Source: Isotricha intestinalis (taxonomy: Eukaryota; Ciliophora; Litostomatea; Vestibuliferida; Isotrichidae). From it: a stretch of DNA of 28,968 bases. Of this stretch, positions 20,337 through 28,968 are shown one piece after another. Within the stretch, counting starts at the first letter, position 1. Every line of letters starts with the position of its first letter. The stretch covers positions 1-28,968 of the forward strand of contig JAJJLU010000590.1 in NCBI GenBank assembly GCA_023807065.1, written 5' to 3'. The position numbers and the translations under genes are program-made. The notes beneath the pieces were generated by a model. It searched no databases. It was not told the origin of the DNA and was given only the letters and a program-made list of their open reading frames with translations.

Positions 20337-21827
20337 ATGGTAACTTAAAATCTTAATTAAAACAAATAGGCAACAGCATTTCGTTACGACTACTTCATTG
20401 ACAAGCGTCGAGAGCGTGAGAACACATTAAAAAACATATATTCATATCTTCAAAGTAATAACCAAGGGAATCAGATGGCCCAATGGGAAATAAAGACACA
20501 ACAAAAGATAGATTTAAATGCATTAAAAAATCACAAAGTAGCATTTGATAATCAACATCAAAAATTTTTAGATATGCGTAGACAAAAATTATCAAATCTT
20601 CTCCAAAATGAAGAAGCTAAATATCATAGTGAAATTATTGCTAATCAAGATACTCCTGAAGTTGTTAGAAGAAGAATGGAAGAAGAATTAAGAAGATTAA
20701 AAAGTGAAAGAATGCAAGAAACTGATGATCATATTAATAAATTAATGGAAAAAAGATTTTATGATTCTACTGATGAATTAAGAAAAAATGATAGTGAAGC
20801 TTTTGCTGTAGAATGCTATTTAGAACAAGAAAATCAAATGATTGATAAATTAAGAAGAAGACAAAAAGAAAAAAGAGAAGAAGAAGTTTATGTTAAATTA
20901 AATGAATTTGATAATATGAAGAAATTGGAAAAAGAAAAAAAAGATGAAGAAGAAAAAAAAGCAAAAATGCAAACTATATATGATTATCAACAATGGCAAA
21001 GAGATCAAAATCAAGAAGCAATTAAAAAAGCTCAAGATTTGCAAAATTTAGAAAATGAAAGAATGAGAGAACAATGGAGAAGAGATGATGAAAATGAAGA
21101 AGCTAATAAGAAAATGAGACAAATGCAAAACATACAAGTTTATAAAGATATTGAAGAATTTAATAAAAAAGAAGAAGCAGATCGAGCAAGGAAAATTGCT
21201 TTTGAAAAAGCAGCTGATAAAGAATTAGTTGATTCTATTGTTGCTAAAGAAAAAGCACTTGATGAAATTGATAAAGCTGAGAAATTAAAAAGAATGAAAG
21301 AATTTGAGCAAAATAAAAAATATTTAGAATATGTTATGAATCAAAAGAAAGAAGCTGAAGCTTGGATGGATAAATTAGCACAAGATGAAGCTGATAAAGA
21401 TTATCAGAAACAACAAGAAGCTTGGATGAAGGAAGAAGCAAAAAGATTAGAATTATTGAAAAATGTTTATAAAGATAGAGAAAGAAGTGTTTTATATCAT
21501 AAACAACTTAAAGAAGATGAAAAAGAAAAATTAGCTCAAGAAAGAGCTTTATTAGATGAAGAAATTAGGAAATATAATCAAAAAGTTGAAGAATTAAATA
21601 GATTAGATGCTGAAAGAAGAAAAGTTCATCAAAATGAATTAAGATATCAAATTAGTGAAAAGGAACATTTAAGGAGAAGAGCTTTACAAGATAGATTATA
21701 TGAAGAAAGAGCTGCTCAATTATGGGAAATGGATTATCAAAGAAAAATTAATGAACAAAAAGCTTTACATCTTAAGAGATTAGCTGAGATTAGAAATAAA
21801 AATAGTGGATATCAGGATTTTAATTAA
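20337..21827 (+). CDS. CFAP53: CFAP53-like (CCDC11) ciliary microtubule inner protein
   Basis: The gene starts at ATG 20337-20339, is interrupted at once by an intron (20340-20369), and continues at 20370 to TAA at 21827, giving 486 residues. The first in-frame ATG without the intron is 20475, which would lose 36 residues of clearly coding sequence (MATAFRYDYFIDKRR onward). That segment aligns with the N-terminal helix of CFAP53, so the spliced start is preferred. The rest is one long helix, with DMRRQKLSNLLQNEEAKYHS corresponding to the 'R-R-N-K-L-R-E-L-L-A-L-E-E-N-E-Y' region of human CFAP53. Arg/Glu-rich repeats of the trichohyalin-plectin homology domain follow. CFAP53 lies inside doublet microtubules of cilia and stabilises them. 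Related TPH proteins (MNS1, CFAP45) are the alternatives, but the N-terminal match favours CFAP53. Confidence 0.75.
20340..20369 (+). other. 30-base intron directly after the start codon
   Basis: The sequence begins GTAACTTAAAATC and ends AACAAATAG. It splits ATG from GCA in phase 0. Removing it opens a frame with good codon structure that joins the long CFAP53 frame without any stop. Unspliced, the frame stops at TAA three codons after the ATG. Confidence 0.75.
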
Positions 21828-22597
21828 ATGTTAGGTTTTACTTGTTTTTTTTCAAAAGGTTAAATAATAAGTTTTTTGTTTAGTTTTTTTGAACTTTTAA
21901 ATATATAAACATTAAAAATTCAGTTTCTTTTAAATATTATTGAAATTAATCAATATAAAACAAATCTTAAAAATTAAATAATACATTTATAATTGTAAAA
22001 CATTTTTTGAAAGCCAAATAATTTTATTAAGATATTCAAATAATTTTAATAATAATAATAGAAGAAATTATTTTCATTTAAATTATAGGATAAAGTTTGT
22101 TACTTCTCTATTTCTCCATCTCACAAATTAATAAATGAATTATTAATAACTTTCTTAAATCTTTTTCTTATTTATATTAATTAATATCAAAGACATCAAA
22201 TTATTATCAATAAATATCACATTTAAAATAACAATAATAACAATAATTAAGATAATTTTACTTTTTCTTTTTTATCATTACAAGATTTTGGATTTGAATA
22301 TTCATTGATTTTTTTTCATTTTATTTATTTATAATAAAGAACTATAATTAAATTATTTTCTTCTTATTTATTTTCAATTATAAATTTTTTTATATTATAT
22401 TCTATATTTTCAAATTAACTTATTTTTTTTCTTTTTCCTTAAATATTTATACTTTTATAGATAATAAATGAAAAAGAAAATTTAAATCATATGATAAAAT
22501 TGAAATATGAATAATTCTTAAAAATAAAATTCTATTAAAATTTAAACTATTTTTTACCCAAAAATAAAATAAAATTTACCTTTTTATTTAATTAAAA
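21828..22597. other. Intergenic region, CFAP53 to propeller gene
   Basis: About 770 bases of AT-rich sequence without a sustained frame. It should hold the CFAP53 3' end and the promoter of the next gene, whose ATG is preceded by AATTAAAA. Confidence 0.45.
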
Positions 22598-23824
22598 ATG
22601 TCATATGATGAAAATTTAAGTGAAAGTTTAAGTAAAAGCAAAGTAAAAAATAATACTAATGATTTAACAATTGACAAAATAAAAGAAACAGCAGAAAAAA
22701 GAATAAAAATATTAAAAGATATATTGAATGTTTTAAATGATATTGTTCAAGAAGAAGAAAATACTATCGATGAAATTGAAAAAATATTTGATGGATCAAA
22801 AGAAAAAATGTTCAATTTAATAAATTCTTATAATTTGGAAGATTCTTATCAACAAAAATTTAAAAATTTATATGATATGTCTTTAAAATTAAAAAATGAA
22901 AATAATAATTTTCAAGAATCTAAAAAAAATTATCAATTAAATAGTGAATTTAATTCAACTTTTGAAAATCAAAATTTTATAGATATGATAAAAATAAATA
23001 ATTCAAGAATTGCAATAAGGTCTAAAAATTTAATTATTTTTGAAGATTTACAAGAAGATGATAATTTTAAAACAAATTCTTTTAAAGTTAAATTTGAAAA
23101 TAATAATAATGAGATAATTTTTTTTTGTGCTTATCAAGAAAAAAATGTTTTAGTATCTTTAAAAGGGGAATCAAATAGCTCAATTCAATTAGTTGATTTA
23201 GAAAAAAATCATTGTTTTGAATTATTTACTTTTAAAAATAAAATTATTTATATTTCACCTTGTTTTAATGAAAATGAATTTATATTAATTGAAGAACCAA
23301 ATATATTAATTTATATTAAAGACCAAAAAATAGATTATAAAAATCCTTTTGATGAAGAAATAAAATCTGTTATTCAACTTAGTGAAAATCATTATTGTTT
23401 AGCAAAAGATAATGGATATATTATTTTTGATATGAAAGAAAAGAAAATTACATATAATAGAGAACTTAACAAAAAAATACTACCTCAATATATTTGTTTA
23501 AAAGAAAATTATGTTATTCTTTGTGAAAATGATCATGTAGATCTTATAAAAATTGATGTTAATAACAATGATTTTACTATTGCTTCTAGATTAAAAATTA
23601 TTCCATCTAAGTTTTATTTTAGTGAAGAAACATCTTTATTTTGTATTATTTCTAACAATAAAATTTCAATTTATGAATTGATCCCTGATAAAATAAATGT
23701 TAAATTAAAAATTGAAAAACCTTATAATAAAAATACTAAAATTAATTCTGTTGTATTCTTAAAACCAGAAAAAATTGTAGTTCTTTCGAATGGGAATACT
23801 ATTCAATTATTTTATATTAAATAA
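22598..23824 (+). CDS. Coiled-coil plus beta-propeller-like protein
   Basis: This is an intact 408-residue protein. Residues 25-110 are helical with a clear coiled-coil pattern (TAEKRIKILKDILNVLNDIV). From about 120 to the end the sequence alternates short hydrophobic strands and polar turns, such as NNNEIIFFCAYQEKNVLVSL, LIIFEDLQED, IIYISPCFNENEFILIEE and INSVVFLKPEKIVVLSNGNT, ending IQLFYIK. This is the rhythm of a WD40-type beta propeller, without canonical GH..WD dipeptides. TRIM-like or regulatory scaffolds have this layout, and it would bind other proteins rather than catalyse. The start ATGTCATATGATG resembles the presumed start of the kinase remnant at 3329. No family name can be given. 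It is the last intact gene before the decayed right end. Confidence 0.85.
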   Translation: MSYDENLSESLSKSKVKNNTNDLTIDKIKETAEKRIKILKDILNVLNDIVQEEENTIDEIEKIFDGSKEKMFNLINSYNLEDSYQQKFKNLYDMSLKLKNENNNFQESKKNYQLNSEFNSTFENQNFIDMIKINNSRIAIRSKNLIIFEDLQEDDNFKTNSFKVKFENNNNEIIFFCAYQEKNVLVSLKGESNSSIQLVDLEKNHCFELFTFKNKIIYISPCFNENEFILIEEPNILIYIKDQKIDYKNPFDEEIKSVIQLSENHYCLAKDNGYIIFDMKEKKITYNRELNKKILPQYICLKENYVILCENDHVDLIKIDVNNNDFTIASRLKIIPSKFYFSEETSLFCIISNNKISIYELIPDKINVKLKIEKPYNKNTKINSVVFLKPEKIVVLSNGNTIQLFYIK

Positions 23825-24369
23825 TTATTATGTAATTATAAAAAATTTTTCATTTAAATACAAATAAAAGTTTTATATTTGTTTCTAGTTATAATTATTT
23901 ATCTTTCTTTGGAAAATAAAAAGATAATAATTATAAAAGAGATTAATAAATGATTTTTGAATTAGCTCTTCTATTAAAAAAAATCTTTTTTTAAAATATT
24001 AAATAAGAAATTATGAAAAAATAATAATAATAAAAATGAAAATTTTTCATTAAATTTATCATATAAATATGAATTATTTAATAAATTAATAAATAGTGAA
24101 AACTTTTTAAAAATAAAAAATTACATTAATTGAATAACAAAAATGAATAATAAAGATTATATACAAAATATAGTTTTAATATTTATTCCAATTTGGGCAA
24201 TCCACTCCTTACCCTAGTCTAAACCAATCCCCTTTGTTCAAAGAGGGATTCCTTTAATCATTAAAATAATTTCTTAAATTCACCCAATTTAATAACAATT
24301 TAATTTTTAATTTATTATTTTCTATATATTTGATTTAATATGTTTATTTAATTAATTAATTAAATTTAA
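23825..24369. other. Non-coding interval with a GC-richer island
   Basis: Mostly AT-rich. Around 24190-24255 there is a clearly GC-richer patch holding the hairpin described separately. No tRNA fold could be drawn from it. Confidence 0.5.
24226..24250. other. Hairpin in a GC-richer island
   Basis: AATCCC pairs with GGGATT and CTTT with AAAG, with a GTTC loop and one bulged A (24244), giving a ten-pair stem. Immediately before it the sequence CCAATCCCC (24224-24232) is the exact complement of GGGGATTGG found at the right end of the window. It could be a structured RNA element, a terminator-like hairpin, or a relic of telomere-like sequence. Confidence 0.5.
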
Positions 24370-25260
24370 GATTTTCATTAACTTCTTTTAATAAATAATA
24401 TTTAATCATACATTCTTCTCCTTTTTCAAATTTATATTTTTTTTATTTCTACTTCTTCTTCATTAAAACTTAAAATTTCTATAATGTTTTATAACTTTTA
24501 ATTTTGTTCTTTTTATGTTTACCATAATTTATTATCTTTTAGAATTACTTTTCCATCGTGGATTAAATATTTTTTTGATAAGTCAAAATCTATATTTTCC
24601 TTTTTAATTACTTCTATTTCTTCACATCATCAATATCTCTAATTTCTTTTGGAATTCTTTTTGTAATTTTTATGCATTTTATTATTACATTAAACAATTC
24701 ATCTTCAATATTAAAATTTTTTGTTTTTTTAATTATTTATTGTAAATACCTTTTCTTATTTCATGTGTACAGCAACTACATTTGATTATGAAGGAAAAGG
24801 AAATGACTAAATAAATGTTATATTATGAGATTTATAATAACATTCTAAATAATTATTTTTACTCTCTTCCTTTATTAGTATGTATTATTTTTTGGTTCTT
24901 CTGCTTTTTTGTTTTTAACAAATGTCAATAATTCCATTTAGAAAAGTGGTAAATAATATCTATAATATATTATGTTTTTTCTATTATCTCTGATTTCCCA
25001 AATCAGTAATTTTTATATAATGGAAATCATTTTCAATGATAATTTTACTTTTTATTTAAATTTTAAAATTTTGAAGGATTTTGATAAATAGGGCTAACAC
25101 TAAATAATAATAACATTAGTAATCCCTTACTATACCTTCTATCCTATACAATATTCAATAGTATCCTTTCTCCCTAAATAAAAGTTTAAATAATTAATTT
25201 CATTCATTAAGACTTTTTTCATGTTCAAAAGGAAATTTATAATATTTCTCTTTTTCTTCA
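24370..25260 (-). pseudogene. Unidentified decayed gene
   Basis: Minus-strand pieces look like protein: KSLNEINYLNFYLGRKDTIE then YCIG near 25150-25230, a MEELLTFVKNKKAEEPKNNT-like piece near 24900, and EEIEVIKKENIDFDLSKKYL followed by IHDGKVILKDNKLW near 24535-24630. The last piece faintly recalls the joint between a DH domain and a PH domain, but too much is missing to claim it. Frame changes and TAA codons are frequent. Confidence 0.35.
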
Positions 25261-25940
25261 CCTCTTTTGATGTAAAATCATTAGTCATTATTTTCATTTG
25301 ATTAATAATAACCGGAAGAATTTCTGAAGTTTTTTTTTCTATAAAGAATATTTCTCTTTATCTATCATATCAAAAAGACTTAAAATTTAATTATAAATTT
25401 AATCTAGGATTTAAAATTTTTTTTTTTGAATACACTATATTTTTTTTTATTTTTTAATTTGTCGAATTTTTAAGGTAACTTTGCAACTGTTTTCATTATC
25501 ATTAGTTTAAATTGTATAATATTTTCATTAATTATTGATAAATTATTCTATTATATTGTAATTTTTTATATTTTTATATCTGAATTATTTTAAATTTTCT
25601 ATTAATTCTTAATTTATCATATTCTATTTTTTTATATTATTATTTTGGTAATTTCGATTTGTTTTTTTCTATAATTTTATTTTGAATCAAAGGAAATAAT
25701 TCAATCAATTTTTATCATATGGAAATATTTCTGATTTTCTTTTTTGATTTATAAATATATTTTTTCTAAATTATATAATTATAATTGAGGGATATTTAAT
25801 ATTCTTCTAAACCAATATCAAATGATTATATTATTTTCTTTTTGTTATGATTGTCATTCAAATATAAATTATTGTAACTTCATATATAAAAGGAACAAAA
25901 AAAGAAGGAAGAAGAGGAAATTGTAGATTTCCTTCAGAAG
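25261..25940. other. AT-rich interval, no clear gene
   Basis: It may contain the 5' part of the minus-strand remnant (for example a KYSLYRKKNFRNSS-like piece near 25300-25360). Otherwise it is low complexity. A plus-strand purine-rich patch (GGAAGAAGAGGAAATTG) lies at about 25905 ahead of the Cys-rich receptor remnant. Confidence 0.35.
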
Positions 25941-25944
25941 TAAA

Positions 25945-28795
25945 TATTGATATTATATTAAAGATAATTATATGTTTAAATGTAATAAAAGATATAAAAC
26001 TTGTAATGATTGTTATGATAATATTAATAATGCCCAATTATTTTCAATAATGATTATTATTTAGTTAATGAATTTTTAATTGTTTAACTCTAAGTGAAGG
26101 AGAAAATTAAGATTGAATTTTAAAGACTGTTTTAATTAAAATAATGAAGAAGTTTATTATTTTCTTCCTTGTGATAATAAATGTAATGGATATTATAATA
26201 TTTATGATGAAGAAAATAATATTATGAATTGTAACAATTGTATTAGTGATTATTATTTTTTAAATGATACTACTAATTATTATGATTTATCTATATAATA
26301 ATTATTTTCAAGATAATAAATTCTATAAAGGTTATTCTCTTGTAAAAAATTTTCAAATGAAGGAAATGTAAATAATCATAATTGTGATGTTTTTAAAGAT
26401 AATTTTGCTTTTGTTAATTCTAAAAATTGCTTTATAAAAATATAAATTATGAAGGTTATTATTTGAAAGATAATAAATTTTATAAATGGTATTCAACATG
26501 CAAAAAATGTTCAAAAGAAGGAAATTTAAATAATCATTATTGTGATGAATATATTGATAATTATTATTTTTTATTTTTAACTTATAATTGTTTTGATAAT
26601 AATTATATTAATGATCTTTCAAATAATATATGTTATCCTTGGGAGAGTAATTGTAAAACTTGTTCATCAAATTAAGACTTAAAGAGTCAAAATTGTTTAT
26701 CTTGAAAAAAATAAAATTATTGAATTAAAAATATAAATAATTGTTCAACATTAATAGATGGATATTAATTAGATTCAAATGTATTAAAAAAAATATCATT
26801 TTTCTTTTAAAAAATGTTATGGAGTTCCAATTGAAAATGAAAATATAAGTATAGAAGATTTAAATTGTGAAATGTGTATAGATGATTATTATAAAATTAA
26901 AAATATAAATAATTGTCATTATTCATCAATGATAACTTTAGGATATATTTTAAGAGATAATTAATGAGATTCATGTAATAAATTATGTAAAGAATCTACT
27001 TATGATAATGATAATATTGAATATATTTTATATTAAATGTATGGATAATAATTGTTTTAAAAAAAGGAACTTCAAATTATTATAATGATAAAACAATTGA
27101 AATAGGATATTTCCTAAATACAATTACTAATTTTTATAAAATATGTAATCAATCTTGCGGAAGTTTGTATGGAAAAGAAAACTTAGATTATATTAAATTT
27201 AATATAGGGGAAGGATATTGTAATGTATAAGGAATAAGTGAATTAAAGTGTTTTAATGAATCAACATTACCATCAAATAATTATTGTTTATAAAGGAATA
27301 AAATTATTTATTTTATGAAAAAATGTGATACTTGTGATAAAAGTGGAATAGAAAATTATCAAAATTGTATTTCATATAAAAACAAATCATTAATAATATT
27401 ATATAAATCAAATTATATAGAAGAATGTCCAAAATCATTATATAAATATAATAATAAATGTTATAAAGAATGTCCAGAAGGTAAATATACTTGTGAATAT
27501 ATTAAAAAATATGTTTATGAATGTCCAAAAGATTAAAAATATTAAATAATAATTGTATAATTAATTCAAAAAATACTTATTCAATTATTGATAAAATTGA
27601 TGATAATATTAGATTATATCCTCCTTCAGATAGTTTAATTAAAGGTGATGATATTACTATTCAAGTTTATGAAATTCATGATTCTAATAATATTAATATT
27701 ATTGCTCATGAAACAAAACTTTCTTCATTAAATTAAATTAATGTTTTCAATTATTATAAAATTACTATCATATTCCTCAAAATGAAGATATTATTATGCT
27801 TAAAGTTGATATAAATATTGAAAATTCTCCTATTAATAAACTTCTTTTATTTATATAATTTTAAAGGAAATAAATTAGATTCTTCATTATCGAAAATATT
27901 AATATTGAAAAGCCAATATTAATATATATAATTTAGATTTAAATTTACCTGAAGATTTATTTAAATAAGGGATAGATATATATAAAGCAATTAATTCTTT
28001 TTTAACTAATTTATGTAATCCTTTTTCTTCAGAAAATGGAACTGATGTTTTTTTAATATAAGAATCGATTACATCAAAATATTTCTTTTTATGAAATTGA
28101 GAAGTATATAAACATATTGATTATAATAATATTAATTTTATATATAATTTTGGGCCTGAAGAAAATATTAAAGTATTAACAATGATAAACCTTTATCTTT
28201 TAATAAAATGAAAAATGCTTTTACTTCAAATTGATGAATTTTTTGGTTATCAAATGCTATAGTTTAGTTTTTAATTGAAATATTATGAAAAAAATAATGT
28301 TTGTTGGATAATGACTGTTGTTTTTATTTTAACTATTTTATCAGCAAAATATTTTTTTAGAAATGGAATTAAACCAAGAAGGAATTTTTTAATATGATTT
28401 GAACCTAAAGAATAAAATTAAATATAATATGAATGAAAATAATAAAGACACATAATATAATTTTAATACAAGTGATGATTTAAATAAATCAAATCCTCCA
28501 AAAAAAGTGGTTAATTTCAATCAAGTAATATTTTTTTACTATTGATGATTCTTTAGATGATAATGAATAAAATAAAAATAATGAAATACCAGACAATTTT
28601 AACACCAAATTAAATGATATTATAAATGAAGATAAAGAAGAAGATATTGATTATAATTTAACTAAAAAAATTTCTTCTTCTGATTATGATTCTGATATTG
28701 GAAATGATGATATTAATATAAAAATAAGTTTATCTAATTATTTTAGAAAATCAAAAATTAATAAATTCTAAACTATTAAATAAGATAGTATATCA
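25945..28795 (+). pseudogene. Broken Cys-rich single-pass surface receptor
   Basis: About 2.8 kb of plus-strand sequence codes a Cys-rich ectodomain, a transmembrane segment and a cytoplasmic tail, broken by many TAA codons and frame changes. The ectodomain has CxxC and CxxxC repeats (CNKRYKTCNDC, CKKCSKEGNLNNHYCD, ESNCKTCSSN, MKKCDTCDKSGIENYQNC, ECPKSLYKYNNKCYKECPEG). Two units are near-duplicates (26310-26410 and 26450-26565: DNKFYKxYSxCKKxSxEGN). Then comes a beta-sandwich-like part (DDITIQVYEIHDSNNINIIA). The transmembrane helix WIMTVVFILTILSAKYFF lies at about 28305-28360, followed by RNGIKPRRN. The tail is acidic and Ser/Asp-rich (KEEDIDYNLTKKISSSDYDS). This furin/GF-receptor-like Cys layout is common in ciliate and other protist surface proteins. 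The ligand is unknown, and the gene is dead as read. Confidence 0.7.
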
Positions 28796-28954
28796 TTAAT
28801 GATTAATATACTTTTTACTTTTTATTTTCTTTTTTTATTTTTTAATTTTAAATAATCTTTATAGTAATATTTATTTATTTTATTAAAATCATCTTCAAAT
28901 TAAAAATGATATTAAATAAATAAACAAATTTTATATATTATAAAAAATGAAGAA
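28796..28954. other. Terminal AT-rich spacer
   Basis: Non-coding sequence between the end of the receptor remnant and the G-rich heptamers. If the right end is a telomere, this is the subtelomeric spacer. Confidence 0.4.
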
Positions 28955-28968
28955 TGGGGATTGGGGAT
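28955..28968 (+). repeat. Two TGGGGAT heptamers, telomere-like
   Basis: The window ends with TGGGGATTGGGGAT, two perfect tandem copies. Runs of four G are extremely rare in this sequence, and the last base of the window falls exactly at the end of the second copy. G4-containing 6-8-base repeats reading 5' to 3' toward the end are the hallmark of ciliate telomeres (for example TTGGGG in Tetrahymena). Only two copies are present, so a telomere or the first bases of one is likely but not certain. Confidence 0.5.

Noticed and set aside
12964..23824. TAA/TAG read as glutamine throughout, as in many ciliates
   Set aside because: Five long genes use CAA for Gln many times and contain no internal TAA or TAG, and each ends cleanly in TAA.
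24190..24255. Possible tRNA gene in the GC-richer island
   Set aside because: A TTCAAAG loop-like string is present, but no matching T-stem, anticodon arm or acceptor stem can be formed on either strand.
1..28968. CRISPR arrays, bacterial operons or ribosome-binding sites
   Set aside because: No regularly spaced repeats and no Shine-Dalgarno pattern. The tiny intron and the axonemal, TBC and UBX genes show eukaryotic nuclear DNA.

Overview
The window is from a nuclear genome of an extremely AT-rich eukaryote; by eye G+C is about a fifth or less. The intact genes use the standard stop codons, and all the large ones end in TAA. CAA is the only glutamine codon spelling that matters in them, so TAA and TAG are not read as glutamine there. 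A CFAP53-like axonemal protein shows that the organism builds cilia or flagella. That gene also contains a 30-base GT..AG intron directly after its ATG. The last 14 bases are two exact copies of the heptamer TGGGGAT, which looks like a G-rich telomere seed. Together these point to a ciliate that keeps the standard code (for example a litostome or rumen-type ciliate). Another very AT-rich flagellated protist cannot be excluded. The taxon is inferred, not proven.

The layout has three parts. (1) 1-12.9 kb is mostly a graveyard. It holds a 67-base tandem repeat, a coiled-coil remnant, one intact sigma-like glutathione S-transferase (2440-3066, +), a protein-kinase remnant, an unrecognised but well-preserved remnant, BspA-type leucine-rich repeats, and a two-part minus-strand gene coding a bZIP plus a transmembrane and luminal region. 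It also holds remnants of a ubiquitin protease (USP), an ADP-ribosyltransferase-like protein, a PP2C phosphatase and a zeta-toxin-like P-loop kinase, followed by a candidate inverted-repeat element. (2) 12.96-23.8 kb is an intact block of five genes. On the minus strand, in tandem, are a PUB/UBX p97 adaptor, a BAR-like plus TBC Rab-GAP protein and a coiled-coil Asn-rich protein. On the plus strand are CFAP53, divergent from the UBX gene across a 200-base shared promoter, and a coiled-coil/beta-propeller protein. (3) 23.8-29.0 kb is again non-coding or decayed: a small GC-richer hairpin, an unidentified minus-strand remnant and a long broken Cys-rich surface receptor running almost to the telomere-like end.

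The intact genes suggest membrane traffic (Rab-GAP), p97/ubiquitin handling, ciliary doublet structure and possibly an ER-tethered transcription factor. They do not form an obvious single pathway. The most unusual points are the intron immediately after the CFAP53 start codon with a GC-rich-codon leader behind it, the ATF6/CREB3-like bZIP-plus-membrane arrangement with a puzzling junction, the telomere-like terminus, and the repeated use of TAA to break the remnants at positions where glutamine would fit.
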